Below are positions 17,658 to 31,462 of a DNA stretch of 64,000 nucleotides, piece after piece. Each line of letters begins with the position of its first letter. Positions within the stretch are counted from its first letter, which is position 1. A program made the position numbers and the translations under genes. The notes under the pieces are model-generated. The model saw only the letters and a program-made list of their open reading frames with translations. It did not search any database and was not told the DNA's origin. Origin of the DNA: Trichostrongylus colubriformis (lineage: Eukaryota; Nematoda; Chromadorea; Rhabditida; Trichostrongylidae); the NCBI GenBank assembly GCA_963978905.1, contig OZ022256.1, forward strand, positions 10,151,501 to 10,215,500, in the 5' to 3' direction.

Positions 17658-18556
17658 TTAGGTTGATTCATAATAAATCGGACAAATGGTAGTGATGATT
17701 TCTAGAGATCATAACTCAGTAACGAATTAACGAAAATGGACGCGCGAGGTACCGTTGGAATGAGTATGAAAAGCTCTTCGAAGTACCGCAAAATAATCAC
17801 TCCAAAGTAAATTCATTCCGCCACAATGCCGCACGATTTCAAGCGGTCCAGAGACCACATCCGCAACGTCATACTATTTATATCGCTATCTGGCCAGGAA
17901 CCCGCGGATATCGGCAGACGTCTGATAGAAGTTCACAAGGAGCATGCCCCCGGCAGAAGTACACTGTAGTTGTAGCATTCGAAGTTTGCGTCAGGCGACT
18001 ATTCCATCGAAGACGAAAACCGCGGTTGGTGGAGCGTACACGGCGTAGAGTACTGGGAGCTGCTCGATGAAGGTACCACAGTATCCGCCGACGTCTACGT
18101 TCGTCAGTTACGAGAATTGAAGTCCAATGTCCAAAGTTCGCTACGGCGGCGGTCACATGTCTACTTCCAGCACGACAACGTGTCTACTTCCACAGACCGC
18201 ACTTCGCAAGATCGACCAAGGCCGAGCTGCTGTCGTACAGTTGGACCGTACTTCTATACCCACCGTACTCCCCAGACCTGGCCCCTTCAGATTTCCACCT
18301 TTTCTCCCACAGCCAACGCCACCTGGACGGCCAAGACTTCAAAACTCGCGACGAGGTCAAGGCGGCACTCGGCAACTTCTTCGAGCTCCAGCTTCCGGCC
18401 TTCTGGAGCAAGGGCATCCATGATCTGCCTATACCGTGGCAGAAGGTCATCGATAAAGATGGAGTATATTTCAAGTGAATCCCTGTTGTCGTAAAAAAGT
18501 TGTACGACAATGATTAAAATTGGTCAATTTGTCCGATTTATTATGAATCAACCTAA
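17658..18556 (+). mobile_element. Non-autonomous mariner, 899 bp, copy 1
   Basis: Terminal inverted repeats (TTAGGTTGATTCATAATAAA at the left, its complement at the right) are flanked by TA duplications. Inside, plus-strand fragments of a mariner transposase are readable. One is an HTH piece (IGRRLIEVHKEHAPGR, FASGDYSIEDE), joined directly to GVEYWELLDEGTTVSADV. HDN and then PPYSPDLAPSDFHLF and WQKVIDKDGVYFK follow. The region with the first catalytic Asp is deleted and several frame breaks exist, so it cannot make transposase. A nearly identical 899-bp copy in reverse orientation lies at 31927-32825, so this deletion derivative itself was mobilised. Confidence 0.9.
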
Positions 18557-18809
18557 TAGTTGGGAAGGGGCACTCCACTGCGCTGGGAGTCAGGTGCTAC
18601 AACTAACGTTGGCTCGCGGCCCGTCTCCCACAGCGAACAACTCGGAAAGTCAGTGTGCTGATGCGAATGGGATGCGAATACACACCACAGCGTCGCGCTT
18701 TTGAATCCAGGGTTTTTCAAAGACTATCGCTTCTAAACTTGAATGTTCATTACAAAATGCTCATTTCTTTGCATGTTTCGGACCCCTTCCGGTTCCTTTA
18801 ATAGATCAG

Positions 18810-20785
18810 CCGGACCATTCTTGATAAGGTGCACACGGTGTTGTACTTTAATCTCCTCTCCAGATTCGCGCAACGACTCCGAACGGTACTGCTCATCCAG
18901 AAAAATGTATATTACTCTGTTCTGCGAACGAAGTTATAATGGTTTTTGCTGAATTAGCAATACCGTTACTAGTAGGTATAGGCGTCCGTAAGCTCAGATA
19001 TAGCCTACGTGTCCGGCTTTTGCTGTCTGTTCCATAAGGGCTGTCGGCATACCGTCTTTCAAAGTTCAGACAAACTTCTGTGACTCCGAAAGGTGGTGAG
19101 AGAAAATTTGAAAGAAGAACCTGTTCCCCATCGAGAGTAGTGCTCATGTTTCTTTGGTTGATGCATCCTGATCCGTTAGATAAAAGCAGTGAATTTGAAA
19201 GTTGAAGTGCTTAGTAGTATGATGTGAAGAAAAAGAGTAAGGAAATAGCCAAAAACTCGAGAAATAGGACCCCCTTCCCGATGTTGATTCCCAAGGCGGA
19301 CGACCTTGCCGTCAAGAGGAGTGCAGTCCTGACTATTCTTCCATTGGCATGTTGCCAAGTCAACACAATGCAGTGTTTGAAAATACGACAGCATCTATTT
19401 TATGGAGTGAGCTTCAGGCTAAAACTGTGAAAGCGCGCCGAAATCCTCCGATCCTGCCGCATATCCTTCGCCGCTCTCAGCGAAGTCAACCAGAAAACAC
19501 GGCGCCTGGAGGCGGGGCCTGTCATCTAAGGCGTCAGCTGTTAATTGTACGCCATCATTACAGCTCAGAGGAGCGCTTTTCGACGGGTGTTCCACTATTA
19601 ATGAGCTTCTTAGGTCCATACTTTCCATGTGAATGACTTCTTTTAGGGATATTCCAATAACCGCGACAGCCTTAATGCTGTCTGTGGACGCTAGAAGCCA
19701 TATTACCTTTTTATACTACTGCTCGTGAGTGCACGAAAAATCGGGCGTCGGTCTTCCTGACCAACCTTGGTGTTTTGTTTTAAGCATTTTTCCTATTCTC
19801 TGACGCGTCTTCTGGAGCACACAAGTAAATAGATAAATGACTAAATCAATAAAAAATAGAGCTCTTCTCATGTTTTGAAAGTCGTATCACCCTTGAAGGC
19901 AAATTTTTAGACTGGTCGAGATTTGGACCAAAATATGAAAGGACCGCTGGATAGCGGGATTAAAGTACCCATATAGTAAGTGATGTTTTTTACAACTTTT
20001 ACATGAAAAAAAAAACTACCGAATGCAACAGAAGTAACCGAAACATACCCAAACAGGTGCCTTTCGCAGCGAAGGCTGCAAGAAATCATTTTTTTTTTAC
20101 AAGGGTCAACAACTTCCTCTTCATTGAATGTGTTGCTTTCGGACATTCGACTGGCTAAGAACTTGTCTCCGCGCGTAGTTGGACTATCTGAATATAAAAA
20201 CAGCTCTGGATCTGCGTGGAGGCGCATGGATCACGTGCTACGGACGCCTGCAGTTACTACGTATGTGATAGAGTTGCTCATTAGAAAAAACTTCAAAACT
20301 TCATTCGCAGAGTCATGCCGCTAATTTGGAGCGCATATTCAAACTCAGCGTTACAAGGCGCATACAGCCATCTGCATCTCATTCAGAATTGCCGTGCGGT
20401 TCTACTGACCTTCCCTTGACAGCTTTATTGTAACAACTGACGTATCGCAGGCTGCAGGTAAAAACAGCGGCAAAAATCAAAATATCAGATGAAAATCAAT
20501 ATTTATCGAAGCTCTTGGCTTCACGATTCCATGCTGTTGATGGCCAGCCGGCTCAACACGTCGTCGTGTGAGTGCTGATAACAATAATAAACTTATCTTG
20601 AAGAGGCTAAGGAGTGGTAGAAAGGATCTCGGCAGTGTAATTATAACACATGCATGAAAACCTTGGAATTTGGGTTTGACTCCTGTTCGACACCAAAGTT
20701 TTGTCCGTAATTCAGTATATGTAGTAGTAATGACGTCCGCATCGCGGACTACTGCTTAAATTGGCAGGTAGCAAAAGTCAAACTA
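18810..20785. other. Intergenic part of unit 1, no gene
   Basis: Matches 47280-48735 except for about 490 bp extra at 19190-19685. The extra DNA resembles a stretch near 30440 (GTGCTTAGTAGT followed by GTGAAGAA). No coding region is supported. Confidence 0.45.
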
Positions 20786-22055
20786 TTAGGTTGTCCGGAA
20801 AGTAATGAGACAAATGCAGTGGTGAGATTCAACATTAAGTATTTTTGGACGTCGAAGTCGTGAGAGGACAAAATTCTGGAATTTAGTGTTCCAAGTCCAG
20901 TACATATATGCCACCAAGGGCATATGGTCCATACTGTTTTCATCTTTCACAAACGTGCTAAAGATGGATGAGAAAAAAAGCTGTATCGGGCAGCTCTCCT
21001 TCTACACTATCGTTCAGGTAAATTCGCGGATGAGGCCCATCGGCTTTTGCTGGAAGAAATGAAGGATCGAGCACCTTCTCGAGCGACGTGCTTCAGATGG
21101 TACGGCAAGTTCGACAAAGGAGGGAAATGTCTCGAAGACTGTAGTCGTTCAGGACGTCCACTGACGCGAAAGAAGCAGCTCATACTTGCCATCTGTGAGG
21201 AACGACCTAACGTTACAGTCCGCGAGCTTGCCACCTCCTCGGGTGCTCCTAAATCCACGGTACACGATGTTCTTCGTGCGTCAGGTAAAGTGGCAAAGTT
21301 GCCTCGGGTTCTTTCGCACGCTCTCAGCCCTCACGACAAGAAGAAGCGTGTTGAAGTGTGCACTTCTCTGCTCAGCCGTCATCGCACGCTTTCCTGGATC
21401 GACTCCATCGTTACCATGGATGATAAGTATTGTGTCTACGATAACACGGTGCACCGAAAACATTGGGTCGACTTCGATGAATTGCCAAAACCACAGCCGA
21501 AACATCCCGATCAGACAAGAAGGAGTTGCTCTCATTCTGGTGGGATATTAAAGGCCCGGTGTTTTGGGAACTGGTTCCAACTGGTTCTATGGTCGACTCT
21601 GAAAGATTCTGTACTCAGCTGGAAAGAGTAGCTGAAATTCTGCGTAGTCGCCGTCGTGGGAGAGGCAAAATCCTACTCCTCATGGATAACGCCAGGCCAC
21701 ACACGTCGAAAAGGACTCAGAGTAAGCTGAGAGAGCTGGTGATCGAACTTGTACCCCATCCACCGTACTCACCAGATCTCGCTCCATCAGACTTCCACAT
21801 ATTTCGTTCTCTTCAATCCTCTTTTGCTGGAAAAAAATTCACCAATCGGGAGGACGTCGAATTAGCTGTCAACAACTTCTTGAAGTCGAAGCCTCCGGAG
21901 TTCTTTGCTAATGGAAACAGATCTCTGCCGCAAAGATGGCAGTATGTGAAGGAACACAATGGCGAATATTATAGTAAATGATATTGATTTGTAATAAAGT
22001 TACCGACGAATCACTGCACTACGACATTTGTCTCATTACTTTTCGGACAACCTAA
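20786..22055 (+). mobile_element. Full-length mariner element, 1,270 bp
   Basis: About 31-bp terminal inverted repeats (TTAGGTTGTCCGGAAAGTAA and the complement of the right end) with one mismatch, flanked by TA duplications at 20784-20785 and 22056-22057. The corresponding place in unit 2 (about 48748) lacks it, so insertion followed the duplication. Structure and length fit the mariner family known from hookworms. Confidence 0.95.
20964..21981 (+). pseudogene. Mariner transposase with frameshifts
   Basis: The conserved frame runs HYRSGKFADEAHRLL (HTH; a second HTH at VRELATSSGAPKSTVHDV), VTMDDKYCVYDN (first catalytic Asp), WWDIKGPVFWELVP, LLLMDNARPHTSKRTQSKL (second Asp) and PHPPYSPDLAPSDFHIF (third Asp), ending GEYYSK. 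It is broken by a single-base change in the A run after the start ATG (20964) and by another shift near 21500-21525. One reading frame therefore covers residues up to the first Asp region and a second the rest. All DD34D residues are still present, so inactivation is recent. Confidence 0.9.
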
Positions 22056-22057
22056 TA

Positions 22058-25000
22058 TTAAAAATCAAAATAAATCCTGGTTGAATACTTTGAAATACGG
22101 ATTGAACCACCAATACCGCCAAAGCCAAAAGTGGAAATCGGATAGCACAATCCCGAATGTCACTGGGCCTCACTTCACTAGGTACGGTAGGCGTTCGGCA
22201 TTACGTCCTGCATTCCGTACATGCCTTTGCTTTCTAATGCGCTGGTAAACTATTAGTTAATCGCATCACTGGAAACATGATTCAAAGTTTGGCATTATCG
22301 ACAAACAACTTTCTTTCTCTAACAATGTTGTTCACATCTGAAATTAACATTATTATGTTCATGTACAAACTTGGCTTGGCTTGATTTCACGCACGCTGCT
22401 TGAACAGCCGCAAATTCTACATAAATCTTTCAGTAGCAGAAGTTATTGAAAAAATTAATCGCTCAGTTTGATTCACAAACGTGTGGTAGTATTTAATCTT
22501 TGGCGCTGATAAATTATATACTAATCATGTCACTGAACATATGACATGAAGTTTAGCATTGTCGACTAACAACTTCTTTTTCCTAAAATGTTGTTCTACT
22601 CCTATTACTTCTTTTGGGTTTATCATTATCACTTTTACAAACTTCGCTCTGCTTGCATTTCACGTACGCTGTTCATCCGAAGAGTCTGAATTCGTTTGTG
22701 GCATAATTCGCCGAAAAAAATCAGTAGGGTAATTCATTTCTAATTGGTGGCAGTATTTTATTTTTTTGTGAAAAAGCGTCACTATTGAATTCATAATTTC
22801 AAAAACATTTGCCCTTTGTTATAGTATTATCGTCAAAATTTTCTGTTGTCTCCATTTTTGTTAGGAGCTTTTTTTCGGAATTCATCAGTTGACAGATCCA
22901 AGCCAACGAGAATCTGCTATTTCCCTCGCGGTCCCACTAGTCGCTCACCTTTTTGAGACAGAGCACAACCACCTGCAGTGCAAAAATGCCAAGCAGTTCA
23001 GCTAGTGCAGCGGTATAGCACACGACATGGTCAGAACCCCCGTAAATAGAGCCCCCTTCTTAACATTAGCCCTCATCTCGAGTATTCCGTCAGAGCTTAG
23101 CCACCGTTACCAACTTGCTCCATCCACCAGGGCTACTCCTATTCCGCTGTGTGCCCCACGCACCAAAACGAACCCAAACAAGGTTTCGGCAAAGGATCTA
23201 CGGTGTGCTTTCCGACGCAAGTTCCGTCATAAGCCATCTCTCTAGAAATTGTCCATCAACGAAGAAATATCATCATAGTTTTGAATTTCCTCATTTCGTA
23301 ACGGTGCCTTTGACTGCATCGTTTACGAACGTCTGAATCCTGCTCTCGTTCTCATAAATATGCCGCGCCCGATCACTGCCAGAGACCAGCAGTGATGGGT
23401 ACAGAAAAACAAAGTTTGGAAAAGAAACAACCCTTCAAGAACCTCCTCTTGTGGCTGGGGCGCAAAGCCGCTGTAGAGATGCGCCCCGGCTTCATAACTT
23501 CCATTTTATTTCGTAGCTGATTTCGGCACTGTCGGTGTGGGAAAGGCGGACAGTCGAGTGTTTCATTTATCAACAAATATGCTGTACTGTTTATTGAATT
23601 GCTTTTCACGTGAAAATATCCAATTCAGTGCTTTATATCACCTTGATATCTTTCACTCGGAGAAAATCAACCAATTATGTGTCTCGTACTTATTGTTAGC
23701 CCAGGCCTCTTCTGCAATTTTCACCAGTTGGTTGAACAAAAAGTCGCGTCGCTCTTTTTCCAAATTCGGTTTTCCCGCCACAACTCGGTGATTTTTGACA
23801 ACTTCGTGGAATCAAGGCAAGAAATTTCTTCAACCGAACCGCTAAAAGACTGGTGGAATGTCTGGAACAGGTAGTGAGTAGGAGCGGGGAAATAGCACTG
23901 ATCAGATTCACCCTTCTAATGAAAAATATGAAAAATGCCAGCTGGATCCTTATTAATGGTGTTGAAACTGAATCCGAATTGCAGCCAAAACAAAAACGAA
24001 TAATGTTTTTGGTAGAGCAGAAGAAATTCTTCCAAGTGGTTCATAAAACATTGCTGAGCGCGTAAATGCTTTCGAGGAGAACTTTTAGAAAAAGGAAGGC
24101 ACGACTTCTTGATCAACTATATTTTGGAACTTGCAAAACGGATCGGGGCTAAGCACGGTACACATGATTGGTTGACTTTCCTGAAGTAAAATATATTGTT
24201 TTAGTTATCGCCGGTTTAGTCAGTTTTTGTCTGCTGTAACCCACCGCGGCAGCCTAAAAATCGGCCCCGCTATGACTTACAGGAAAATTAAGCGAAAGAT
24301 CCATGAGCTGCCGCACAGACTTGCAAATTTCTGGAAAAATTTTCGTTTGAAAAAATGGCATTATTTATTGAATGCTCCAGTATTTTTTGGGAAGAAAGAT
24401 GGGATCGGAAAAAATGACTATTCCATTCTTCGAGTGCAGTGGGAAGAAAGACAATTTCCTTGTGTTGTAGAGGTGATATGGAAAGTATGAAAGAAAGGCC
24501 TGTGTCGGATCAGTCAATTCAATCAACACCTAGCGCAAACGTACTAGGCCTTAAAGAATCGCTGCGGATGCATCGCGCATCCTGGTCCCATTCAGAATCG
24601 TGATGGGAGGTGAATGCAATTTGGCCGTTACACTAACTTGCGGGAGCCAACCTATGTTCACGTCACTGCATTAATCCACTCAGGCTAGTCTGTTGCCAAT
24701 TCACCTACACAGGATGGAAGGTTCGCTTGCCCCGCAGCCGTCAATGCGAGATTTCATCCTCGCAACGAGAGTGAGGTTTACGCGCCTCCTGCAACTGCGC
24801 CACCTCCGACCTCAGCATTCTTATAGAATTTACAGCCCTGTAATATTTCATTGCTCATCACTACATATGCAATAGCCACTGTTTCCAAGTCTCGCAGTCT
24901 GTATGGGAACAGACGTAATCAGCTTGACGCCTGCTCAAGATCTCAATAATTGTGTAAGTGTTGACAAGTTTGGTAGCATACTCGTAATCCCTTCAGACGC

Positions 25001-25370
25001 AGCAACTCCCACATGAGTGACAATAAAAGAAATCTTGTTAGTGAATAGTAATTTAAGGCAATTTACACTACTTGCACCTCAGCAAACCTGATAGGAAGTG
25101 AAGGCACTAGGAAAGGTGGTGGAAATGTTCAAAGACGGGCGACATCCTTGTTGCGAATGAATGCTCAGGGTCTAAGTAAATCGTGTGTGGTGCAACTCGC
25201 CTTGAACGGCCCGCTTCATGCTACTTAATGGCACATTCCAGGTTACCTCGAGCAGATTGAATCACCAACGCCGTCAAAAAAAAAATGCGAAATAAGTCTC
25301 CGGAAATGGCCAAAATAAGGCCTCCTGACACCTGCCTGGACTCGGACGAGATTACCGCGCGAACACGAGC
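22058..25370. other. Intergenic part of unit 1, no recognised gene
   Basis: Collinear with 48750-52100. Some ORF pairs are shared between units (for example 23115-23336 with 49824-50045, and 23920-24060 with 50635-50780). They differ by stops and indels and show no domain, so I do not call them genes. An exon of an unknown gene cannot be excluded. Confidence 0.4.
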
Positions 25371-25439
25371 CTTTGATTCAGTTCCCGCCGAATGTTATCA
25401 TTAGGATCTCCGGGTATCACCTGTTTCCTCATGTCAACG

Positions 25440-26460
25440 TCTTCTTTATCAATGGCATCTCTTCCTTATCTTATAGTTTCACACAAATCGTAGTCCTCAT
25501 TTGTCAAGTTGTTGCCATCACGTCACCATCATTGCCAACAATCACGTCTGGGATGGACGGGACTGAGCTGTTTGGTGGAGTCGGGCTTTTTTTTGGCTGT
25601 GCACGCTCCAGGGACTGAAACCCACGCCTCGGTAAAGATACAGCCTAATAGATGTGAGTAGAGCTATCCGACCAGGGCCAGGAGCTGTAATACCCCAGTA
25701 ATCCCGGAATGCTCCATTATCATGATTCTACGGTGATGCGCTCTGTTACGCCTGAGTTAGGTGGCTTTAAGACAGAAAATGGCGTCTCCGGGTCCCCATG
25801 TGACACGATGGGTGTCAGCTGGTAGCGCCATAATAGTAAAATCCTAAGGTGATAATTGTGTCTTCCTTATCGGAAGCGCAATCGTTTTAGGAGTCAATTA
25901 ACACGGCGTCTCTAGCTCGCATTCATTGTGGTTATGCGAATTGGTTATGCCCCTGGTTATGCGAATTTTTGTCCCACTGTGAGTGGGACGTTTCCTTTAT
26001 CATTGACATCTCTTCCTTACCTTATACTTTCACACAAATCGTAGTCCTCATTTGTCACGTTGTTGCCATCACGCCACCATCATTGCCAACAATCACGTCT
26101 GGGATGGACGAGACTGGTTGGTGGAGTCGGGCTTTTTTCTTTGGCTGTGCACGCTCCAGGGACTGAAACCCACGCCTCGGTAAAGATACAGCCTAATGGA
26201 TGTGAGTAGAGCTATCCGACCAGGGCCAGGAGCTGTAATACCCCAGTAATCCCGGAATGTAGCCGTTTTCCTAACGCGGAAAGTGCCTTTAACATGATTC
26301 TACGGTGACGCGCTCTATTACGCCTCGGTTGTGACTTTAGGAAGGAAAACAGCGTTCCCGGGTCCACATGTGACACGATAGGTGTCAGCTGGTGGCGCCA
26401 TAATAGTCAAATCCTAAGGCGATAATTGTGTTCTATTTCCGAATGCGGTAGTGAGTGCCA
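25440..26460 (+). repeat. Local tandem duplication of about 550 bp, unit 1 only
   Basis: The segment with CACACAAATCGTAGTCCTCA, TCACGTCTGGGATGGACG and CAGGGACTGAAACCCACGCC occurs at about 25440-25990 and again at 25990-26460. Unit 2 has a single copy (52150-52800). Confidence 0.75.
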
Positions 26461-27879
26461 TTTGAGGAGGTGGGTCGCGCCTGAAGGGTACGCGCGGAGT
26501 CGATGGTACTGCGATAGCGAGTCTTACTTGACGGGCGGGATGGAGAAGTCGTGATTGCAGAGATTAGCCATGGTCCTAGGCCAGGTTATAAGCAGAAAGT
26601 GCCATCAGCTGACCCGGTTATGTATGAAATTATGGTAAAATTTGAATGATCAACACAAAAATTACAGTAATAAACCACTTAGTAATAGACTTAGTAGTAC
26701 TATGCAGTCGGCAATAGTTACTGATACTGTAGAGATTGTCTAAGTGTTGTAGGAAGGGAATGGGGTCATGCTGTCATTTTTTCCTCGACTCCGGGTTGTG
26801 TCCTGCGTGCACAATATTGAGGAAAGAGGATTTCACCGACCATTTCTTTCCGTTTTCTCTACTTTGCTAAGCTACTTATACCCTCTACAAAGTTCCACAT
26901 ACCAATCGAGCTGATGGTGTGGAAGAGTATGGTCAGTACGCATGCCGTCGGTGCTTCTCCCACGCCTCTGTTTTGTACTTGCACCTCATCCCTTGTTTAT
27001 CCTTATCCGCTCCATCTGACGACTTATCAGTTCTTTCGTTCTCGTTACTTTTTGCTCTAGTCAATGGTTCACAGTTAATGGTTAAACGACAGCATCTTTT
27101 GTGAAGCTGCCTAGAGCTTTGTCACTGGCGTGTTCACGCTTCAGAGATGTACAGTGGAAAGTCCACAAACCCCAAAAGTACAATACTAGTAAAATCGTTT
27201 TAATCAGCCTGATCCTTGCGATCGAACTTTGAAGCGAATGCTCTTACCACGTTCTACCATATTCCATATTCTATTGAACTCTTAAAGGAGACCTAGGTGG
27301 ATCTACAGAGTCTCGAGTGCTGATTACAAATGTGAAAACCAAAACTGCAGAACGGCGTTCTGAAGCGAATTAGGAGAAATCAAAGTTTGCGTACGATAAC
27401 TGGCAGTGTCTCTTCAGAGGTGCTTCTTTCTTTTGCCAGCTCAGTGGTAGTACTTCTGCCCTGCGAATGGGAGGTGGTGGGTTTGCTCTCCGTAGGCGCC
27501 AAGTTCTTTACATATTGTGTTTTGACTTCAATTGCATTTATTTCGATCTTTGACGCTTTTTGTATCAGCGTCTAACGTCATGTATGTATCCTTTTATTCG
27601 AAGTTGAATGCTTTCGTCCATAAATTTCTCTACTTTCAACACTGAAAAAAGATAAAAATCTATTCCAAACTGTCAGTAGCAGCGTCTCACATGCATTATC
27701 ATCAGAAAAACCCCTGCAAACGTATTTTCCTTTTCTCTGCATATCAGTCTTCCTCCCACTACCACTATTCATCGCATTTAGTAATCTAGCTTGTTCGGAT
27801 CCCGGTGTCCGCTGTGAGTGAGCTAGGTATTATTTCGCAAAATCAGTGTAATATTCGTGTATATATAGGAACCATACTG
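26461..27879. other. Intergenic part of unit 1 with a tRNA-like trace
   Basis: No gene is recognised. At 27438-27510 a sequence with a plausible A box (GCTCAGTGGTAG) and a poor B box (GGGTTTGCTCTCC) resembles a decayed tRNA. Its unit 2 counterpart is 55305-55374. Box sequences are too degenerate and acceptor pairing too weak for a tRNA gene call. It may be a tRNA-derived SINE or pseudogene. Confidence 0.35.
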
Positions 27880-28005
27880 CCTCGAGAGACGAGTTTTTGG
27901 CCACAAAAGCTAACATATCAAAGACTTCTACCACAGCAACTTCGCGTAACAAGCGCCAAACCGCAAGGGTCAAATATCAATTTGGTCAAAAATAGTCTCT
28001 CGAGG
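27880..28005. mobile_element. Small MITE with 11-bp perfect terminal inverted repeats
   Basis: CCTCGAGAGAC at 27880-27890 and its complement at 27995-28005, with weaker symmetry further in (GTTTTTGGCCA against TATTTTTGACCA). In unit 2 only a changed left part is found at about 55652. Confidence 0.5.
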
Positions 28006-31000
28006 TAACGCGGTCCCCTGAAAATGAATGTGACATTCGTCTGTGGCTGGCTGGAATACAAATGTCGCATCCGTCGCGAAAGGCGCCTCTCTAGATCTCA
28101 GAGGCGCTCTTCTAAACTGCAATTTTGTCACATATAGTCTTCCCAGAACGTAGCTTTTATATGTGTGGGTTGCATCCAAATTTCTCATTACCCACATTAT
28201 TCCTATCAGGCATCAGAACCACGGTCAAAGCGACACAGCCGTGGCTTCAAAACGCTGTGAATCTGGGAGATCAGGAAGGAGAGGATATTGATGATGTCCA
28301 CAAGCACTATTGTATAAATTGAGAGGGATCAGAGCGAAAAAGACTTACAGTAGTGAGTAACAAACGCAAACTCAATAGCTTGCATAGAGGTGCTCGCCAG
28401 CATTTTGTAAAAAATGTTAGAAATATTCCTGCAGCTGGAATGGGAATATCTCCTTCTACCAGTGTAACCATCGGAAAATGTGCTTTCAAGAAACCACTAC
28501 TCAGGTTGCTGTAGCGCGGAATGATTGGCGCGCAATTATTTGAAGAAGTAAGATGTAGTCTGGTGGTTTTAACGCTTCGACAATAGCACAGTTTTATCGA
28601 GACTATTCCATCATAGTGTCAGAAAGATGGAAGAAGGCTGCAGAAACTTGCATATGACGTGGCTGGAAAGGCTTCTATCAAATTCTCGGTATAATTACCT
28701 TTTCTGAGCAAGAAAATAATAAAAATTATGTTTATCATCTGTTGCAACGATGTACCTAACTACCACGGCGGGCCTCGGCGATCGCTATGTCTCTAGAGAA
28801 TACTCCTCACAAGAGGGCCTTGTAGCTTTTGTTTTGTTTAATTTTCGTAGTGTCTCCTTTTGAAATTCGCAATGCGAGTATCGCGCCTGTACCTGGGAAT
28901 TTCCGCCACAGTGAGATTTATGACATAATATTGCTCACTATGGCATAAAGATGAGATGTTGACTTCTAGGCGACCACCCGCATCACTGATTTACAATATT
29001 AAGCCAGGTGTCTTAATTGAGACTGAGCTATTGATAGAGAACACTCTTTGAACACAGCTAATTAATAAGTATGAAAGCTCTCTTTTTCAAAGAAAGTGAT
29101 AGGGTTAACTCAGGCCGAATATGGAAAGATTATCAAATAGAAGGTAGGCATGTTTAATAGTGCGACAGTGAAAAAAACAGAATGAAACGGTCAAAAATTC
29201 GAGAGACATGACCCCTTCCCCCCACCGTTTATTCTCAAAAGGAGCGGGCTGGGATAAAAGAAGGTGCAGCTGATTAAGAAGGCGGCTTTTATAAAGCCCG
29301 AGCACTCGTGTTCATCGGGAATTTCGTCACCTATAGTCTACTTGGACCCATAGCTTTCATTTGCGTGACTTAGCTCTCATTTCCTACATTGCAACTATCA
29401 TTGTCTCCAAAAAGGTTCCTCCGATATAAGTCTACATGTAACATACACTCATTTTCATAGCTGAGCTCTTTATCGTTCATGCCACCAAAGAGCCGTCCAT
29501 TATGCTTCCTTAACTGAGCCATTCATTAGGCCTTTGACTATTTTCACCGCTTACTGAAGCTCCTCCCAGCTCTTGACAGCATTCGTACTGCACGGGGGAA
29601 GCGGTGATGAGCCGGTCATACTACAACATTGCGAACGACTAGAAAAGCCTTCGCCGAAGAGCGCAGGGAAAAAAAGCAGACGAATTAGCAAAGACCCAAG
29701 AAACAGAATCTGTATTTTCCTCTATGCTCTTTGCGCAGCTGCACTCTGACCCACATAGCACCGATCGCAGCCTGCGAACTGTAATACGTGGCAGTAACAC
29801 GCACTCAGTCGAATGATTATCCGTTGTGGTCCTGCAGCACATCTAGGACTTTTCCAAGGGAGAAGATTGTTAGGATCGTAGATCGCAGCGCGCGACAAAT
29901 TTCGAACGACTTCAGTCAACTAGCACATACTAGCCAACATACATGCACCTGTATGATCGTCTAGATAGCATACATATCCCTGTATGACCATGTAAAACTA
30001 ACGGTACTGTTCAACATCCAGCAAGCTGTCACTTCCCCACCCCCATTATAGTAACACATTTTTTGTTTATACAAGCTGGGTTTTGCACTGAAGCGCTATT
30101 ATTTCGTCTCTACTGTCGCTTCTTCGAGCAGTCCTTTTTCTCTTCTAGTCTGTTTCGCTAATTAAGGTTTATGGTTAGGTCTGATCTATTTGAAGTTTTC
30201 ATCCACCCCACGTTTGAACAAAGGGCAACGCAACGTATGAGGCGGAGGCACAACATCTGCGCTCCATTGCAAAGCTGCGCTGCGAATACCGTACCACGCA
30301 GCGTCGAAGTCACCCGAAATTGGCCCGCGCGGCGATCCACGATCCTAACGCTATACACCCCTTCAAAGGCATTGATAGGGATATCTCAGGAACGATCATC
30401 GATCGAATGTGAAACGTTCATTTAATAAGAATGTGGAGGTGCTTAGTAGTTTGAATGTGAAGAAGAACGGAGCGACAAAAAGAAACCTAGAAACAGGACC
30501 CTGACTCTCAAGAGGGGAGGGCTGGAGTGAAAAAAAGAGACCTCACCCAGAATTTCGCCCCATCAGGTCTAACTAGAACCGCAGCATTTGTCTAGGCGAC
30601 ACACATAAAGAGTTTTTCAGCGGATTAAAGAATTTTTCAGCGGATTACCCACATCAGAACTGTGAGGACAGGTTCTTTATTGATGGAATGGCGAGTTTTA
30701 AAGACACCGGGAGGTGCCGAGTTTGGTCTGCGGTAAGGTTTACCGTAACGCTTGCAGTTCATTTGGTTGCAGATATTGCACTCTCCACACTTTGTTAAGA
30801 CTTCGAGTGTGAATTCTTTGGATTTTTCACCACGAACACCTTTTTTCTTGCCATTTCGCTTATTCCCTCATTCGCTTGATTGCTGTTGTTTGTTGTTTCA
30901 CTTATTTCACATCATCATGATTGAATGAGTTACACCATACAAGGCAATAAATGACATCATCTGCAGCTAGCAACTCGAAAAAGTGATGTTACAGATCCAC

Positions 31001-31462
31001 GGTGGAGATGAGCGAGAGATGTGAATAAAGTCCTCAGCGTTCCGCTTTCAAATCCGGATCTCTGCTATTATCGCTTTTACCTTTGAAAGTTCGTTTCCAA
31101 GCGACCGTTTCCTTCCATCTTCTTTTTTCTCCCGTCCCTTTCCGGTTCCTTTAAAGAAATGATCTGTGACGAAACTCGCCTAGAAGAGCGCACGTTGGAA
31201 TTTCCATCGCGGGTTTGCCATGATGCATTTCGCTCCTACGGCTTCTGGTGGGAGTTAATGTGGAGGGCAGCGCAACATTTACGGGTGGCTAGCGCCAGAA
31301 GCCATTATTTGTTTCATCACGTGGTATGTAGATAGCTCTTGCGCTTCATGAGTTACGCAGGTAGTTCAGACTGTGTACACGATTGGTAATTCCATACAAG
31401 ACTGCCATGCAGAAATATGGATCGAATTGAGATCAAAGTATGCTTTATTATATGAATTCGTG
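28006..31462. other. Upstream region of Srv gene A, no further gene
   Basis: Contains a single arm (28507-29230) of the long palindrome seen complete in unit 2 (55735-57356). It also holds a block (29240-31460) present again at 44540-45670 and 57350-59660, ahead of each Srv exon 1. Promoter elements are not recognisable by eye. Confidence 0.5.

Noticed and set aside
18117..18510. Four overlapping 98-125-codon ORFs, mirrored at 31973-32366
   Set aside because: They are frames of the deleted 899-bp mariner copies, not separate genes.
23115..23336. ORF conserved with 49824-50045, possible exon
   Set aside because: Conservation follows from the segmental duplication. The most conserved alternative frame has a stop in unit 1 but not in unit 2. 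Not enough to call a gene.
24227..24490. 87-codon ORF with a partial counterpart at 51050-51292
   Set aside because: The reading frame shifts between the units and no domain is seen. Probably duplicated non-coding DNA.
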